From Curvibacter gracilis ATCC BAA-807 (GTDB taxonomy: Bacteria > Pseudomonadota > Gammaproteobacteria > Burkholderiales > Burkholderiaceae_C), in assembly GCF_000518645.1 (NCBI RefSeq), contig NZ_JADZ01000014.1:1-64000 (forward strand): 64,000 nucleotides of DNA. Reading direction: 5' to 3'. Of the stretch, positions 16,874 to 26,028 are shown one piece after another. The notes beneath the pieces were generated by a model. It was not told the origin of the DNA and made no database searches. It was given only the letters and a program-made list of their open reading frames with translations. The translations under genes and the position numbers were made by a program. Each line of letters begins with the position of its first letter. The stretch's first letter is position 1.

Positions 16874-17503
16874 ATGACGGTGGTTGTCGTCGCCAATCCC
16901 AAAGGAGGAGTGGGCAAGTCCACTCTCAGCACCCAGGTGGCTTCCTACCTGGCCAGTCGGGGCCAGTCGGTGGCCCTGGGGGACATTGATCGCCAGCAGT
17001 CGTCACGCCTGTGGCTCAGCCTCAGGCCGGCGGCTGCCGCGCCGATCTCGGTCTGGGACGTCAAAGATGAGGACAAGGAACTCTCTCGGCCCCCCAAGGG
17101 CGTGCAGCATGCGGTGCTCGACACGCCGGCCGGCCTGCATGGCGGGCGCCTCAAAGAGGTCATCCGCCTGGCCGACAAGGTGATCGTGCCGCTGCAGCCC
17201 AGCATCTTCGACATGTACGCCACGCAGGATTTCCTGAACCAGCTGGCCGACATGAAGCGGGCGCAACGGGTGGAGATCGGCATCGTGGGCATGCGGGTGG
17301 ATGAACGCACCATTGCGGCCGAGCGCCTGCATGAGTTCGTGGACCGCCTGGGCCTGCCCGTGCTGGCCACCCTGCGCGATACCCAGAACTACATCCATCT
17401 GGCTGCCAACGGGCTGGGCGTGTTCGATGTGGCGCCCGGCCGCGTGGCCAAGGACCTGGACCAGTGGCAGACCCTGTGCGAATGGTTGAACCGCGAGGCC
17501 TGA
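16874..17503 (+). CDS. ParA-family ATPase without a ParB partner
   Basis: This 209-aa ParA/MinD-like ATPase has the deviant Walker A KGGVGKSTLS (residues 11-20), a switch I region around GDIDRQQSS and a Walker B-like VLDTPAGLHG. The ATG at 16874 is chosen because TTGGAG lies six bases upstream; the longer frame would need a TTG start. No parB or parS is adjacent. Orphan ParA proteins of this size position other cargo such as chemoreceptors, storage granules or plasmids. The cargo here is unknown. Confidence 0.85.
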   Translation: MTVVVVANPKGGVGKSTLSTQVASYLASRGQSVALGDIDRQQSSRLWLSLRPAAAAPISVWDVKDEDKELSRPPKGVQHAVLDTPAGLHGGRLKEVIRLADKVIVPLQPSIFDMYATQDFLNQLADMKRAQRVEIGIVGMRVDERTIAAERLHEFVDRLGLPVLATLRDTQNYIHLAANGLGVFDVAPGRVAKDLDQWQTLCEWLNREA

Positions 17504-17568
17504 CCCCTCTGCGCTGGGTTGTCGCCTGGCCGACAAGGGCGGCCCAGGGCCGCCGCTAAAGTGCTCGC

Positions 17569-18024
17569 ATGAAAACCTTCCAGACCCTTTCCGACCTGGC
17601 CGCTTGCGTAGGCCAGGAAGTAGCCATCAGCGATTGGGTGACCATCACCCAGGAGCAGGTCAATCAGTTTGCAGAAGCCACGGGCGACCATCAGTGGATT
17701 CACATCGATGTCGAGCGGGCCAAGCAGGGGCCTTTCGGTGGCCCGATTGCCCACGGTTTTCTGACCCTGTCCTTGCTGCCCCGCTTCTTTGGCGAGACGC
17801 TGGCCGTGACCGAGGCCCGCATGGGCGTCAACTACGGGCTCAACAAGGTTCGCTTCCCGGCGCCTGTGCCGGTGGGCAGCCGCCTGCGGGCCCGTCTGCG
17901 TCTGCTGGAGGCCTCTCCGATCGACAACCAGGGCTACCAGTTTGCCTGGGAGGTGACGGTCGAGCGCGAAGGCGGCAGCAAGCCGGTGTGCGTGGCCGAG
18001 TCGCTGGCGCGCCAATACCCCTGA
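17569..18024 (+). CDS. MaoC-family (R)-specific enoyl-CoA hydratase-like protein
   Basis: The 151-aa single hot-dog domain carries the MaoC/PhaJ hydratase motif FAEATGDHQWIHID followed by GPFGGPIAHGFLTLSL, with the catalytic Asp and His in ATGDHQWIH. Such enzymes hydrate trans-2-enoyl-CoA to (R)-3-hydroxyacyl-CoA, often feeding polyhydroxyalkanoate synthesis. It is same-strand with the orphan ParA gene, 65 bases upstream, but a shared role is only possible. Confidence 0.87.
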   Translation: MKTFQTLSDLAACVGQEVAISDWVTITQEQVNQFAEATGDHQWIHIDVERAKQGPFGGPIAHGFLTLSLLPRFFGETLAVTEARMGVNYGLNKVRFPAPVPVGSRLRARLRLLEASPIDNQGYQFAWEVTVEREGGSKPVCVAESLARQYP

Positions 18025-18040
18025 TCCCTCGGGGCCGCAT

Positions 18041-18532
18041 TCAGGCTGCCGGGTTGGGCGCGGCCTGGGCGCCCCCGAAGCCGTTCTGCCGCCAAGCCTC
18101 GAACACGGTCACGGCCACGGCATTCGACAGATTCAGGCTGCGTTGATCCGGTCGCATCGGCAGACGCAGGCGCTGCGCCAGCGGAAACTGCTCGCGCAAC
18201 TCCGGGGCCAGGCCACGGGTCTCGGCGCCGAACACCAGCCAGTCGCCGGGTTGAAAGCTCAGCTCGAAGGCCGGGCGTGAGCCGCGGGTGGTCAGGGCAA
18301 ACATGCGGTCCCGGGCGGGTTGCTCCTGGGCCAGAAAAGCCTCCCAGCTGGCATGCCGGCGCAGCTCGGCGTACTCGTGGTAATCCAGCCCGGCGCGCCG
18401 CATGTAGCGGTCTTCCATCGAAAAGCCCAGCGGCTCGATCAGGTGCAGGGTGCAGCCCGTGTTGGCCGCCAGCCGGATGACGTTGCCCGTGTTGGGCGGG
18501 ATTTCGGGTTCAACGAGAACAATGTGAAACAT
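18041..18532 (-). CDS. trmL: tRNA (cytidine(34)-2'-O)-methyltransferase TrmL
   Basis: This 163-aa SPOUT methyltransferase modifies the wobble base of tRNA-Leu. The family signatures are present: VEPEIPPNTGNVIRLAANTG near the N-terminus, FGAETRGL (about 115) and the knot segment LPMRPDQRSLNLSNAVAV at about 135-152. Its length is standard. It converges on the MaoC gene with 16 bases between stops. Confidence 0.93.
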   Translation of the reverse strand: MFHIVLVEPEIPPNTGNVIRLAANTGCTLHLIEPLGFSMEDRYMRRAGLDYHEYAELRRHASWEAFLAQEQPARDRMFALTTRGSRPAFELSFQPGDWLVFGAETRGLAPELREQFPLAQRLRLPMRPDQRSLNLSNAVAVTVFEAWRQNGFGGAQAAPNPAA

Positions 18533-18579
18533 CCCGCCATTGTCGCGCCCCCGGTGCGCCGTGGCGCAGGCTCGGGTCT

Positions 18580-19278
18580 TCAGCGGGGCGCAGGCGTGCG
18601 TGCCAGCACGCAGGCATGCACCTCACGTGCCCCGCCGGCCTGGCGCAGCACCCGGGCCGCGCTGTGCAGCGTGGCGCCGGTGGTCATCACATCGTCGATC
18701 AGCAGCACGCGACGGTTCTTCAGCAGCGGGGCCTGGCCTGGGTTGAGCGCAAAACTGTGGCGAAGGTTGCGCAGGCGTTGGGCGCGCGTGAGGCTGGCCT
18801 GTGCAGGGGTGTCCTGCAGTCGCCAGAGCAGATCGAGCTGCAAGCGATTCCGGGTGTCCTGGGTCTCCTGGCTCAATTGCCGGGCCAGCAGGGCCGCCTG
18901 GTTGTAGCCACGCTCGCGCAGCCGGTGGCGGGACAGCGGAATGGGCAGGATCCAGTCGGCCTGCTGCAACGCTTCGGCCACGCCGGGGGCCTGCATCATC
19001 AACTGGCCCAGCATGCCCGCCCAGGAGGGGTCGTCGTGGAACTTGAAATCGGCGATGCAGGCCGACCACGGAAAGGCATAGTCCAGCGCCGCGTGGCAAC
19101 TGGACAGGGTGGGCGGGTGCAGCAGGCAGGGGCCGCAAATCGGCTGGCCCGACAGCACATGGATGGCGCAGCGGCGGCAGCGCGGCACCGGGCGCGCAAA
19201 GCGCCGCACGCATTCTTCGCACACCCGTTGTGCGGGCCAGGCCCGGCACACCGCGCACTGACTCGGAATGCGGGTCAT
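18580..19278 (-). CDS. ComF family phosphoribosyltransferase-like protein
   Basis: This 232-aa ComF/GntX-type protein has an N-terminal double zinc-ribbon (CAVC, CEEC, CRRC and CGPC pairs within the first 50 residues). Its C-terminal phosphoribosyltransferase fold has the PRPP loop VLLIDDVMTTGATLHSA (about 190-206). Relatives act in DNA uptake or use of external DNA. I start at 19278, where AGAGG stands five bases before the ATG; an in-frame ATG at 19305 has no such site. It is divergent from the methyltransferase gene. Confidence 0.87.
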   Translation of the reverse strand: MTRIPSQCAVCRAWPAQRVCEECVRRFARPVPRCRRCAIHVLSGQPICGPCLLHPPTLSSCHAALDYAFPWSACIADFKFHDDPSWAGMLGQLMMQAPGVAEALQQADWILPIPLSRHRLRERGYNQAALLARQLSQETQDTRNRLQLDLLWRLQDTPAQASLTRAQRLRNLRHSFALNPGQAPLLKNRRVLLIDDVMTTGATLHSAARVLRQAGGAREVHACVLARTPAPR

Positions 19279-19344
19279 CGCCGCCTCTAAAAGCCGCACA
19301 AGCATGGACTCAATATACTCGCGGGCGCATTGTCGAGAGCCCGC

Positions 19345-20259
19345 ATGAACCACCCGTCACCCCCCACCATCGCCCCCTCAGCCGTGCAGCGCTGGGGCCG
19401 TGTCGCCAGCCAGGCCTCCCCCTGGTTGCATGAGGAGGTGGCCCGGCGGATGGAGGAGCGCCTGCAATGGATCGTGCTGCAGCCCAAGGCCTGGCTGGAC
19501 TGGGCGCCCGCCCGTGGCGGGTTGGAGGCGCACCAGCGCCTGCTGGCGCGCTACCCCAAGGCCGCCTGCCACGTGCATGAACCCTTCGCCATCGATCAGG
19601 CCCAGGCCCGACAAAGGCATGAACCTGCCTGGTGGCAGCCGGCCCGATGGGTGGGGCCCTCGTCGCATCTGGGCTTGCCGGCGCCGGGTGGGGTGCAGAT
19701 GGTCTGGTCCAACATGGCCCTGCACCTCAGTGACCAACCCCGGGCCTTGATGGATGCCTGGCATGAGTCGCTGGAGGTGGGGGGCTTTCTGATGTTCTCC
19801 TGCCTAGGCCCCGACACCTTGAAAGAGCTGCGCGCCCTGTACGCCGACGCGGGCTGGCCCGAGCCCGGGCCGGCATTCACCGACATGCATGACTGGGGCG
19901 ACATGCTGGTCGAGGCCGGATTTGCCGAACCGGTCATGGACATGGAGCGCATCGTGCTCAGTTACGAGTCGCCTGAGCGACTGCTGCAGGAGTTGCGCGA
20001 GCTGGGTCGCAACCTGAATCCGGGGCGTTTTTCGGCCTGCCGCGGTCGCACCTGGCTGGCCGAATTGAAGCGCCGCTTGCAGACCCATGCGGCCCTCACC
20101 GAGCCCGCGCCGGGCCGCTTGAGCCTGACCTTTGAAATCATCTACGGCCATGCTTTCAAGCCGGCGCCACGCATCCGATTGGCGCCCGAAAGTGCTGTCT
20201 CATTGGAGCAAATGAAGACAGTGTTGCGCCAGGGCAAAAAGAATTTGCCGCCTGTTTGA
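19345..20259 (+). CDS. BioC-like SAM-dependent methyltransferase
   Basis: This 304-aa class I methyltransferase resembles malonyl-ACP O-methyltransferase BioC, which primes biotin synthesis. VQMVWSNMALHLSDQP (about 124-140) and GGFLMFSCLGPDTLKELR (about 150-168) match the typical BioC motif IV region. The N-terminal glycine-rich SAM motif is weak, since no clear GxGxG is seen, so activity is less certain. The ATG at 19345 gives MNHPSPPT. No other bio genes are nearby. Confidence 0.7.
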   Translation: MNHPSPPTIAPSAVQRWGRVASQASPWLHEEVARRMEERLQWIVLQPKAWLDWAPARGGLEAHQRLLARYPKAACHVHEPFAIDQAQARQRHEPAWWQPARWVGPSSHLGLPAPGGVQMVWSNMALHLSDQPRALMDAWHESLEVGGFLMFSCLGPDTLKELRALYADAGWPEPGPAFTDMHDWGDMLVEAGFAEPVMDMERIVLSYESPERLLQELRELGRNLNPGRFSACRGRTWLAELKRRLQTHAALTEPAPGRLSLTFEIIYGHAFKPAPRIRLAPESAVSLEQMKTVLRQGKKNLPPV

Positions 20260-20352
20260 GAATTATCAAACCCTGCTGGTCTCTCGGGTAAACTTGGCCC
20301 GGGTTTTCTCAGGGCATTTTCCCGTGCAACCGTTTCATCGGGGGCTTGACGC

Positions 20353-20829
20353 ATGTCAGATCTGGCATTTCGTTTTGCTCGCACCTCGGGCGGGGAGGTC
20401 GACTGGCGACTGCGCCGCAATTGTTCCGTCACACCGGTGCAACTGGCCTGGTTCTACGGCTCGATCTGTCTGGTCTCGACGGTGATTGCGGGGCTGTGCT
20501 GGCACCTGGGAGCGAAGCTGGTGATGGTTTTCACGGGCATCGAACTGCTGGTGGTTGGTGTAGCGTTCATGGTGTTCGCACGTCATGCCACCGACGGCGA
20601 ACGCATCCTCCTCAAAGAGGGGCGTTTGCTGGTGGAGTTGGAGCAGGCAGGGCGCCTGGTTCGGACAGAGTTCAAGTCCGACTGGGTGAGGGTGGAGCCC
20701 AAGGGCGGGCACCGTTCCCTGATTGAGGTGTCCGGCCAGGGGCGGACGGTCGAAGTGGGGCGCTTTGTGCGCCCCGAATTGCGTCCGGTGCTGGCCAGTG
20801 AGATTCGAAGGGCTTTGCGAACCTTGTGA
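20353..20829 (+). CDS. DUF2244 domain-containing membrane protein
   Basis: This 158-aa protein has two membrane helices (about 33-53 and 58-78) and then a cytoplasmic beta-rich domain ending in an arginine-rich tail. This is the DUF2244 family, commonly found just upstream of cytochrome c oxidase genes in Burkholderiales, as here. Its function is not established; position suggests a role in oxidase assembly or membrane anchoring. Confidence 0.82.
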   Translation: MSDLAFRFARTSGGEVDWRLRRNCSVTPVQLAWFYGSICLVSTVIAGLCWHLGAKLVMVFTGIELLVVGVAFMVFARHATDGERILLKEGRLLVELEQAGRLVRTEFKSDWVRVEPKGGHRSLIEVSGQGRTVEVGRFVRPELRPVLASEIRRALRTL

Positions 20830-20896
20830 CCTTCGGCGCCGCGGTTCGCTGGCACGGTGGCGTCAATTACATAGAGGCAATGAAGAAGTGAACACG

Positions 20897-22066
20897 ATGA
20901 AGAGCATTTCCAACAAGTTGGCTTCGCTGCTGCTGACCGCTGGCGCCCTGATCGGCACCGCCGCTCATGCGGTCAATGACCTGCCCGGCGGCCCGGCCGT
21001 ACGACAGCTCAATCTGGCCCCTCCGGTGACCCGGATCGCCGAAGAGCAGCATTTCCTGCACTGGATGATGCTGATCATCTGCGTGGTCATCTTCGTGGCC
21101 GTGTTCAGCGTGATGTTCTATTCGATCTGGAAGCACCGCAAATCGGTCGGCTACAAGCCCGCCACCTTCCACGAGTCGACCACGGTTGAAATCATCTGGA
21201 CCATCGTTCCCTTCTTGATCGTGATCGGCATGGCCCTGCCTGCCACCAAGGTGGTGGTGGCCATGAAAGACACCTCCAATGCCGACCTGACCATCAAGGC
21301 CACCGGCTACCAGTGGAAATGGGGTTACGACTACCTCAAGGGCGAAGGCGAGGGCCTGTCCTATATCTCCACCCTGGACGCCACGCAGCGCGCCATGTCC
21401 AACAACGGCGCCAAGGGTGACATCCCCGACAACTACCTGCTCAAGGTCGACAACCCGCTGGTGGTGCCGGTGGGCAAGAAGGTGCGCATCATCACCACGG
21501 CCAACGACGTGATCCACGCCTTCATGGTGCCGGCCTTCGGCATCAAGCAAGACGCCATCCCCGGCTTTGTGCGCGACACCTGGTTCCGTGCCGAGAAGGC
21601 CGGCGACTACTACGGCCAGTGCGCCGAACTGTGCGGCAAAGAGCACGCCTACATGCCCATCCACGTGAAGGTGCTGGCCGCCGCCGAGTACTCCCAGTGG
21701 GTGGAAGCCGAGAAGAAAAAGGCTGCCGCCAAGGCCGATGACCCGAGCAAGGTCTGGACGCTGGACGACATCCTCAAGCGGGGTGAAAAGGTCTATGCCT
21801 CGAACTGTGCAGCCTGCCACCAGCCCAACGGCAAGGGCGCAGGCCCGATCAAGCCGCTCGACGGCGCGGCCGTGGTGCTCGACGCCGACCACGCACGCCA
21901 GATCACAGTCCTTCTGAATGGCCAGAACAACGGTGCCATGCCTTCCTGGAAGCAGCTGTCGGACACCGACATCGCCGCTGTGGTGACCTACACCAAGAAC
22001 AATTGGTCCAACAAGACGGGTCAGCTGGTGCAGCCTGCTGAAGTGCTCGCACTGCGCGGCAAGTAA
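20897..22066 (+). CDS. coxB: Cytochrome c oxidase subunit II with fused cytochrome c domain
   Basis: Subunit II takes electrons from cytochrome c at its CuA centre. The 389-aa protein has a signal peptide (about 1-24), two membrane helices (about 55-80 and 98-118) and a CuA domain with ligands in [13 protein letters not shown] plus an upstream His. A C-terminal cytochrome c domain with heme motif CAACH (about 300) and likely Met ligand GAMPSWKQL follows. The fusion lets it accept electrons through its own heme. ATG 20897 is chosen; a GTG nine bases upstream is possible. Confidence 0.93.
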   Translation: MKSISNKLASLLLTAGALIGTAAHAVNDLPGGPAVRQLNLAPPVTRIAEEQHFLHWMMLIICVVIFVAVFSVMFYSIWKHRKSVGYKPATFHESTTVEIIWTIVPFLIVIGMALPATKVVVAMKDTSNADLTIKATGYQWKWGYDYLKGEGEGLSYISTLDATQRAMSNNGAKGDIPDNYLLKVDNPLVVPVGKKVRIITTANDVIHAFMVPAFGIKQDAIPGFVRDTWFRAEKAGDYYGQCAELCGKEHAYMPIHVKVLAAAEYSQWVEAEKKKAAAKADDPSKVWTLDDILKRGEKVYASNCAACHQPNGKGAGPIKPLDGAAVVLDADHARQITVLLNGQNNGAMPSWKQLSDTDIAAVVTYTKNNWSNKTGQLVQPAEVLALRGK

Positions 22067-22104
22067 TCCGACGTCGCCCCTCCAGATTAAGACAAGGAAA
22101 CATC

Positions 22105-23724
22105 ATGAGTGCAGTTCTCGACCACCACGATCATGCGCACGACGATCACAGCCATGGCGCCCCGGCCGGCTGGCGGCGCTGGGTTTTTGCGACCAACCAC
22201 AAGGACATCGGCACCCTGTACCTGCTGTTCAGCTTCACCATGCTGATGATCGGCGGTGTGCTGGCCCTGGGCATCCGCGCTGAGCTGTTCCAGCCCGGCC
22301 TGCAGCTGATGAACCCCGAGCTGTTCAACCAGCTCACCACCATGCACGGTCTGATCATGGTGTTCGGCGCGATCATGCCGGCCTTCGTGGGCTTCGCCAA
22401 CTGGATGCTGCCGTTGCAGATCGGCGCCTCCGACATGGCCTTTGCCCGCATGAACAACTTCAGCTTCTGGCTGATGATCCCGGCCGCCCTGATGCTGGCC
22501 GGCTCGTTCTTCATGCCCGGTGGTGCGCCTGCTGCCGGCTGGACGCTGTACGCCCCGCTCACCCTGCAGATGGGCCCCTCGATGGACGCCGGCATCTTTG
22601 CCATGCACATCCTGGGTGCGTCGTCGATCATGGGCTCGATCAACATCATCGTGACGGTGCTGAACATGCGCGCCCCCGGCATGACCCTGATGAAGATGCC
22701 GATGTTCGCCTGGACCTGGCTGATCACGGCCTACCTGCTGATCGCCGTGATGCCCGTGCTGGCCGGCGCCATCACCATGACCCTGACCGACCGCCACTTC
22801 GGCACCAGCTTCTTCAACCCGGCTGGCGGCGGTGACCCGGTGATGTACCAGCACATCTTCTGGTTCTTCGGCCACCCCGAGGTGTACATCATGATCTTGC
22901 CGGCCTTCGGCATCATCAGCCAGATCGTGCCGGCCTTTGCCCGCAAGAAGCTGTTCGGTTATGCCTCGATGGTGTACGCCACCTCGTCGATCGCCATCCT
23001 GTCCTTCATCGTGTGGGCCCACCACATGTTCACCACCGGCATGCCGGTGACCGGCCAGCTGTTCTTCATGTACGCCACCATGCTGATCGCCGTGCCCACC
23101 GCCGTGAAGATCTTCAACTGGATCGCGACCATGTGGCAGGGTTCGATGACCTTCGAGACCCCGATGCTGTTCTCGGTGGGCTTCATCTTCGTGTTCACCA
23201 TGGGCGGTTTCACCGGCCTGATGCTGGCCATGGCGCCGATCGACATCCAACTGCAAGACACCTACTACGTGGTGGCCCACTTCCACTACGTGCTGGTGGC
23301 CGGTTCGCTGTTCGCGCTGTTTGCAGGCTTTTACTACTGGTCGCCCAAGTGGACCGGTTTCATGTACAACGAGACCCGCGGCAAGATCCACTTCTGGTGG
23401 TCGCTGATCGCGTTCAACGTCACCTTCTTCCCGATGCACTTCCTGGGCTTGGCTGGCATGCCCCGTCGCTACGCCGACTACCCGATGCAGTTCGCCGACT
23501 TCAATGCCGTGGCTTCGGTCGGTGCCTTTGCCTTCGGTCTGGCCCAGGTGTACTTCTTTGTGTTCATCGTGCTGCCGGTGATGCTGGGCAAGGGCGACAA
23601 GGCCCCGCAAAAGCCCTGGGAAGCCGCAGAAGGCCTGGAGTGGGAAGTGCCCTCGCCGGCGCCGTTCCACACCTTTGAAAACCCGCCCAAGCTCGATGCC
23701 ACCGCTTCGCGCGTGATCGGTTGA
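22105..23724 (+). CDS. ctaD: Cytochrome c oxidase subunit I (aa3 type)
   Basis: This is the 539-aa catalytic subunit with 12 membrane helices holding heme a and the heme a3-CuB site. Visible ligands include His in [11 protein letters not shown] (heme a), [14 protein letters not shown] (CuB His with the cross-linked Tyr), HHMFTTGM (two CuB His) and the closing [11 protein letters not shown] (heme a3 and heme a). The E of the HPEVY helix marks the D-channel A-family type. The N-terminus is His-rich ([12 protein letters not shown]), which may bind metal. It follows coxB by 38 bases. Confidence 0.96.
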   Translation: MSAVLDHHDHAHDDHSHGAPAGWRRWVFATNHKDIGTLYLLFSFTMLMIGGVLALGIRAELFQPGLQLMNPELFNQLTTMHGLIMVFGAIMPAFVGFANWMLPLQIGASDMAFARMNNFSFWLMIPAALMLAGSFFMPGGAPAAGWTLYAPLTLQMGPSMDAGIFAMHILGASSIMGSINIIVTVLNMRAPGMTLMKMPMFAWTWLITAYLLIAVMPVLAGAITMTLTDRHFGTSFFNPAGGGDPVMYQHIFWFFGHPEVYIMILPAFGIISQIVPAFARKKLFGYASMVYATSSIAILSFIVWAHHMFTTGMPVTGQLFFMYATMLIAVPTAVKIFNWIATMWQGSMTFETPMLFSVGFIFVFTMGGFTGLMLAMAPIDIQLQDTYYVVAHFHYVLVAGSLFALFAGFYYWSPKWTGFMYNETRGKIHFWWSLIAFNVTFFPMHFLGLAGMPRRYADYPMQFADFNAVASVGAFAFGLAQVYFFVFIVLPVMLGKGDKAPQKPWEAAEGLEWEVPSPAPFHTFENPPKLDATASRVIG

Positions 23725-23749
23725 GCATATTCACTGACTGACCCGCACC

Positions 23750-23860
23750 ATGACCCCCGAACAAAAGAAGAACAACCTGCGCCTGGGCCTGATCCTGGCT
23801 TCTGTGGCCGCGGTGTTCTTCATCGGGTTCATGGCCAAGATGGTCTTGCTCTCGCACTGA
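23750..23860 (+). CDS. Cytochrome oxidase small assembly protein (36 aa)
   Basis: A 36-residue reading frame starts MTPEQKKNNLRLGLILAS and has a single membrane helix (about residues 12-32, ending LLSH). Peptides of this kind between ctaD and ctaG are a recurring feature of Burkholderiales and are named cytochrome oxidase small assembly proteins. It lies 25 bases after ctaD and 10 before ctaG. Confidence 0.88.
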   Translation: MTPEQKKNNLRLGLILASVAAVFFIGFMAKMVLLSH

Positions 23861-23870
23861 ACGGACTCGC

Positions 23871-24506
23871 ATGAGCCGCCTTGAAAACACCCGCATGGTT
23901 GGCAAGCTGGCCGTCGTGGTGGCAGGCATGTTCGCCTTCGGCTATGCCCTGGTGCCCATGTACAAGGCCATCTGCGAGGCCACGGGCATCAACATCCTGG
24001 CCTTGGTCGAGCGCGAGGTGCCGGGTGGCGGGCCCACCGGGCGCAACGTCAAGCTGCCGGCCAACACCCAGGTGGATACCAGCCGCACCATCACGGTCGA
24101 GTTCGATGCCAACTCGCGCGGGCCCTGGCAGTTCAAGCCGGCCCAGCGTTCGCTGCAGGTTCACCCAGGTGAGTTGACCACGGTCATGTACGAGTTTCAG
24201 AACGTGCAGGACCGCCGCATGTCGGCCCAGGCCATCCCCAGCTATGCACCGCGGCAGGCAGCACCCTACTTCAACAAGGTGGAGTGCTTCTGCTTCAACC
24301 AGTACACCCTGGAGCCCGGTGAAAAGAAGCAGTGGCCGGTGGCTTTCGTGATCGATCCCAAGCTGTCCAAGGACGTGAACACCATCACCTTGTCCTACAC
24401 CTTCTTCGAGGTGGGGGGCAAGACGCCGCCGGCACCCGAGGGTCAGGCGGCCCAGGTTTCTTTGATGCCTGCAGCGGCTGTTCAGGCTGTGGGGGCCGGG
24501 TCATGA
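23871..24506 (+). CDS. ctaG: Cytochrome c oxidase assembly protein CtaG (Cox11)
   Basis: CtaG delivers copper to the CuB site of subunit I. The 211-aa protein has one N-terminal membrane helix (about 10-30) and a periplasmic immunoglobulin-like domain. The copper-binding motif VECFCFNQYTLEPGE (CFCF at about 142-145) is followed by MPVAF-like PVAFVIDP. Its stop overlaps the next start (ATGA), so it is translationally coupled to the DUF2970 gene. Confidence 0.94.
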   Translation: MSRLENTRMVGKLAVVVAGMFAFGYALVPMYKAICEATGINILALVEREVPGGGPTGRNVKLPANTQVDTSRTITVEFDANSRGPWQFKPAQRSLQVHPGELTTVMYEFQNVQDRRMSAQAIPSYAPRQAAPYFNKVECFCFNQYTLEPGEKKQWPVAFVIDPKLSKDVNTITLSYTFFEVGGKTPPAPEGQAAQVSLMPAAAVQAVGAGS

Positions 24507-24724
24507 ACCAGCCCCTCGGTACACCGTCGCCGCGGCAACGCAAAGGGTCCTGGCTGCGCACCGTCCAGGCGGTGGCGTGGTCTTTCGTGGGCATTCGCAA
24601 GAACAGCGACTACCAGGAAGACACCGCCAAGCTCAACATCTTCCACATCCTTGCCGTCGGTCTGGCTGGGGCTGTCCTGTTTGTGCTGGGCTTGATTGCC
24701 CTGGTGCATTGGGTGGTTCAGTGA
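24503..24724 (+). CDS. DUF2970 small membrane protein
   Basis: This 73-aa protein has a Trp/Arg-rich N-terminus, the family segment VQAVAWSFVGIRKNSDYQED and one C-terminal membrane helix (about 48-72). DUF2970 proteins sit at this place in Burkholderiales oxidase operons. The exact role is unknown. It starts on the ctaG stop codon. Confidence 0.87.
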   Translation: MNQPLGTPSPRQRKGSWLRTVQAVAWSFVGIRKNSDYQEDTAKLNIFHILAVGLAGAVLFVLGLIALVHWVVQ

Positions 24725-24779
24725 CCGACATGGCTTGTTCCAGAAATTCAATCAGAGTTAGAGAGAGACAGGAGCAAAA

Positions 24780-25661
24780 ATGAGTTCGACAACGCATGGT
24801 GGAGCCCCTTATTACTTCGTTCCTCACGAGTCACGGCATCCCGTGCTGGGGGCGATCGGCCTGTTCTTTGTGATCCTTGGCGCGTCCAACTGGATCAATG
24901 GCGGCGATTGGGGTCAATACTCCCTGGCCTTCGGCTTGTTGTGGTGGTTTGTGGTGCTGTATCAGTGGTTCCGCGACGCCATCGCTGAGAGCGAGGGCGG
25001 CCAGTACGGACACAAGATCGACCTGTCCTACCGCTGGAGCATGACCTGGTTCATCTTCTCCGAGGTGATGCTGTTCGGCGCGTTCTTCTCCGCCCTGTGG
25101 TGGGCCCGCGCCCACTCGGTGCCGGCGCTGGGCAACCTTGAAAATGCATTGTTGTGGCCCGGGTTCCAGGCCGCTTGGCCGGGCACCGTCGCCGGCGCCA
25201 CCGCATCGCCGGCCGGCACCATCGATGCCTTCCAGACCATGACCCCGTTCTGGCTGCCCACGATCAACACCGCGCTGCTGCTCACCTCGGGTGTCACGCT
25301 GACCATCGCTCACCACGCCATGCAGGCCGGCCAGCGCAGCAAGACGATCGCGTTCATGTGGACCACCGTGCTGCTGGGCGTGGTCTTCCTGTTCGTGCAG
25401 GGCTATGAATACATGCACGCCTACAGCGAGATGAACCTCAAGCTCAGCTCGGGCGTCTACGGCTCCACCTTCTACATGCTGACCGGTTTCCACGGTTTCC
25501 ACGTGTTCGTGGGGGCCCTGATGCTGTTCTTCATCACCCTGCGCCTGCAAAAAGGCCACTTCACGCCCGAGCGCCACTTCGGCTTTGAGGGCGCTGCCTG
25601 GTACTGGCACTTTGTGGACGTGGTCTGGCTGGGCCTGTACGTGCTGGTCTACTGGATGTGA
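24780..25661 (+). CDS. ctaE: Cytochrome c oxidase subunit III
   Basis: This 293-aa subunit III has seven membrane helices. Family marks are FSEVMLFGAFFSALWW (about 83-98), PFWLPTINTALLLTSG (about 156-171) and the C-terminal TGFHGFHVFVGALML and WYWHFVDVVWLGLYV. It supports proton uptake and stability of subunits I and II. It is followed by a terminator, ending the first oxidase operon. Confidence 0.95.
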   Translation: MSSTTHGGAPYYFVPHESRHPVLGAIGLFFVILGASNWINGGDWGQYSLAFGLLWWFVVLYQWFRDAIAESEGGQYGHKIDLSYRWSMTWFIFSEVMLFGAFFSALWWARAHSVPALGNLENALLWPGFQAAWPGTVAGATASPAGTIDAFQTMTPFWLPTINTALLLTSGVTLTIAHHAMQAGQRSKTIAFMWTTVLLGVVFLFVQGYEYMHAYSEMNLKLSSGVYGSTFYMLTGFHGFHVFVGALMLFFITLRLQKGHFTPERHFGFEGAAWYWHFVDVVWLGLYVLVYWM

Positions 25662-25682
25662 CAAGCCCTCAAGCTGACAAAG

Positions 25683-25704
25683 AAGCGCCGCAAGGCGCTT
25701 TTTT
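25683..25704 (+). terminator. Rho-independent terminator after ctaE
   Basis: AAGCGCC-GCAA-GGCGCTT is a 7-bp stem with a tetraloop followed by TTTT, placed about 20 bases after the ctaE stop. Confidence 0.85.
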
Positions 25705-25794
25705 GTCGCCGCTCGGGCTCTGAGCACCCACTGCGTGCTGGGTGTTTGACCGGGCCGGCGTGGTCAGGCACAGGGCGCGCTGCGCCTATGATGC

Positions 25795-26013
25795 TCAACG
25801 GCCGGCAGGGATGCCGGTCGGCTGAATCCAGCCCATTTTCCAACTGATCAGAATGCATGCGAACAGCAGCACCGAAAAGCCGACGCGAAACGCCAGCGCC
25901 CGTGCCATGTTCGGTTTCTCGCCCGGCTGGCGCTTGCCTTTGAGCATGAAGAACAAGGCCGTTCCCAGGCTGAGCAAAATGGCGGCAAAAGCCAGAATGA
26001 CGAGGTATTTCAT
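25795..26013 (-). CDS. DUF2909 twin-transmembrane protein
   Basis: This 72-aa protein has two membrane helices (about 3-23 and 44-62) joined by a basic loop KGKRQPGEKPNMARALAFRVG. It matches the small twin-transmembrane proteins (DUF2909) regularly found between ctaE and the SURF1 gene in betaproteobacteria, in opposite orientation. A role in oxidase assembly is likely but unproven. Confidence 0.85.
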   Translation of the reverse strand: MKYLVILAFAAILLSLGTALFFMLKGKRQPGEKPNMARALAFRVGFSVLLFACILISWKMGWIQPTGIPAGR

Positions 26014-26028
26014 GAAGGCGATTATCCC

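Noticed and set aside
22087-23670. 527-aa minus-strand open frame rich in His, Gln and Gly
   Set aside because: It is antisense to ctaD, whose metal ligands are unmistakable.
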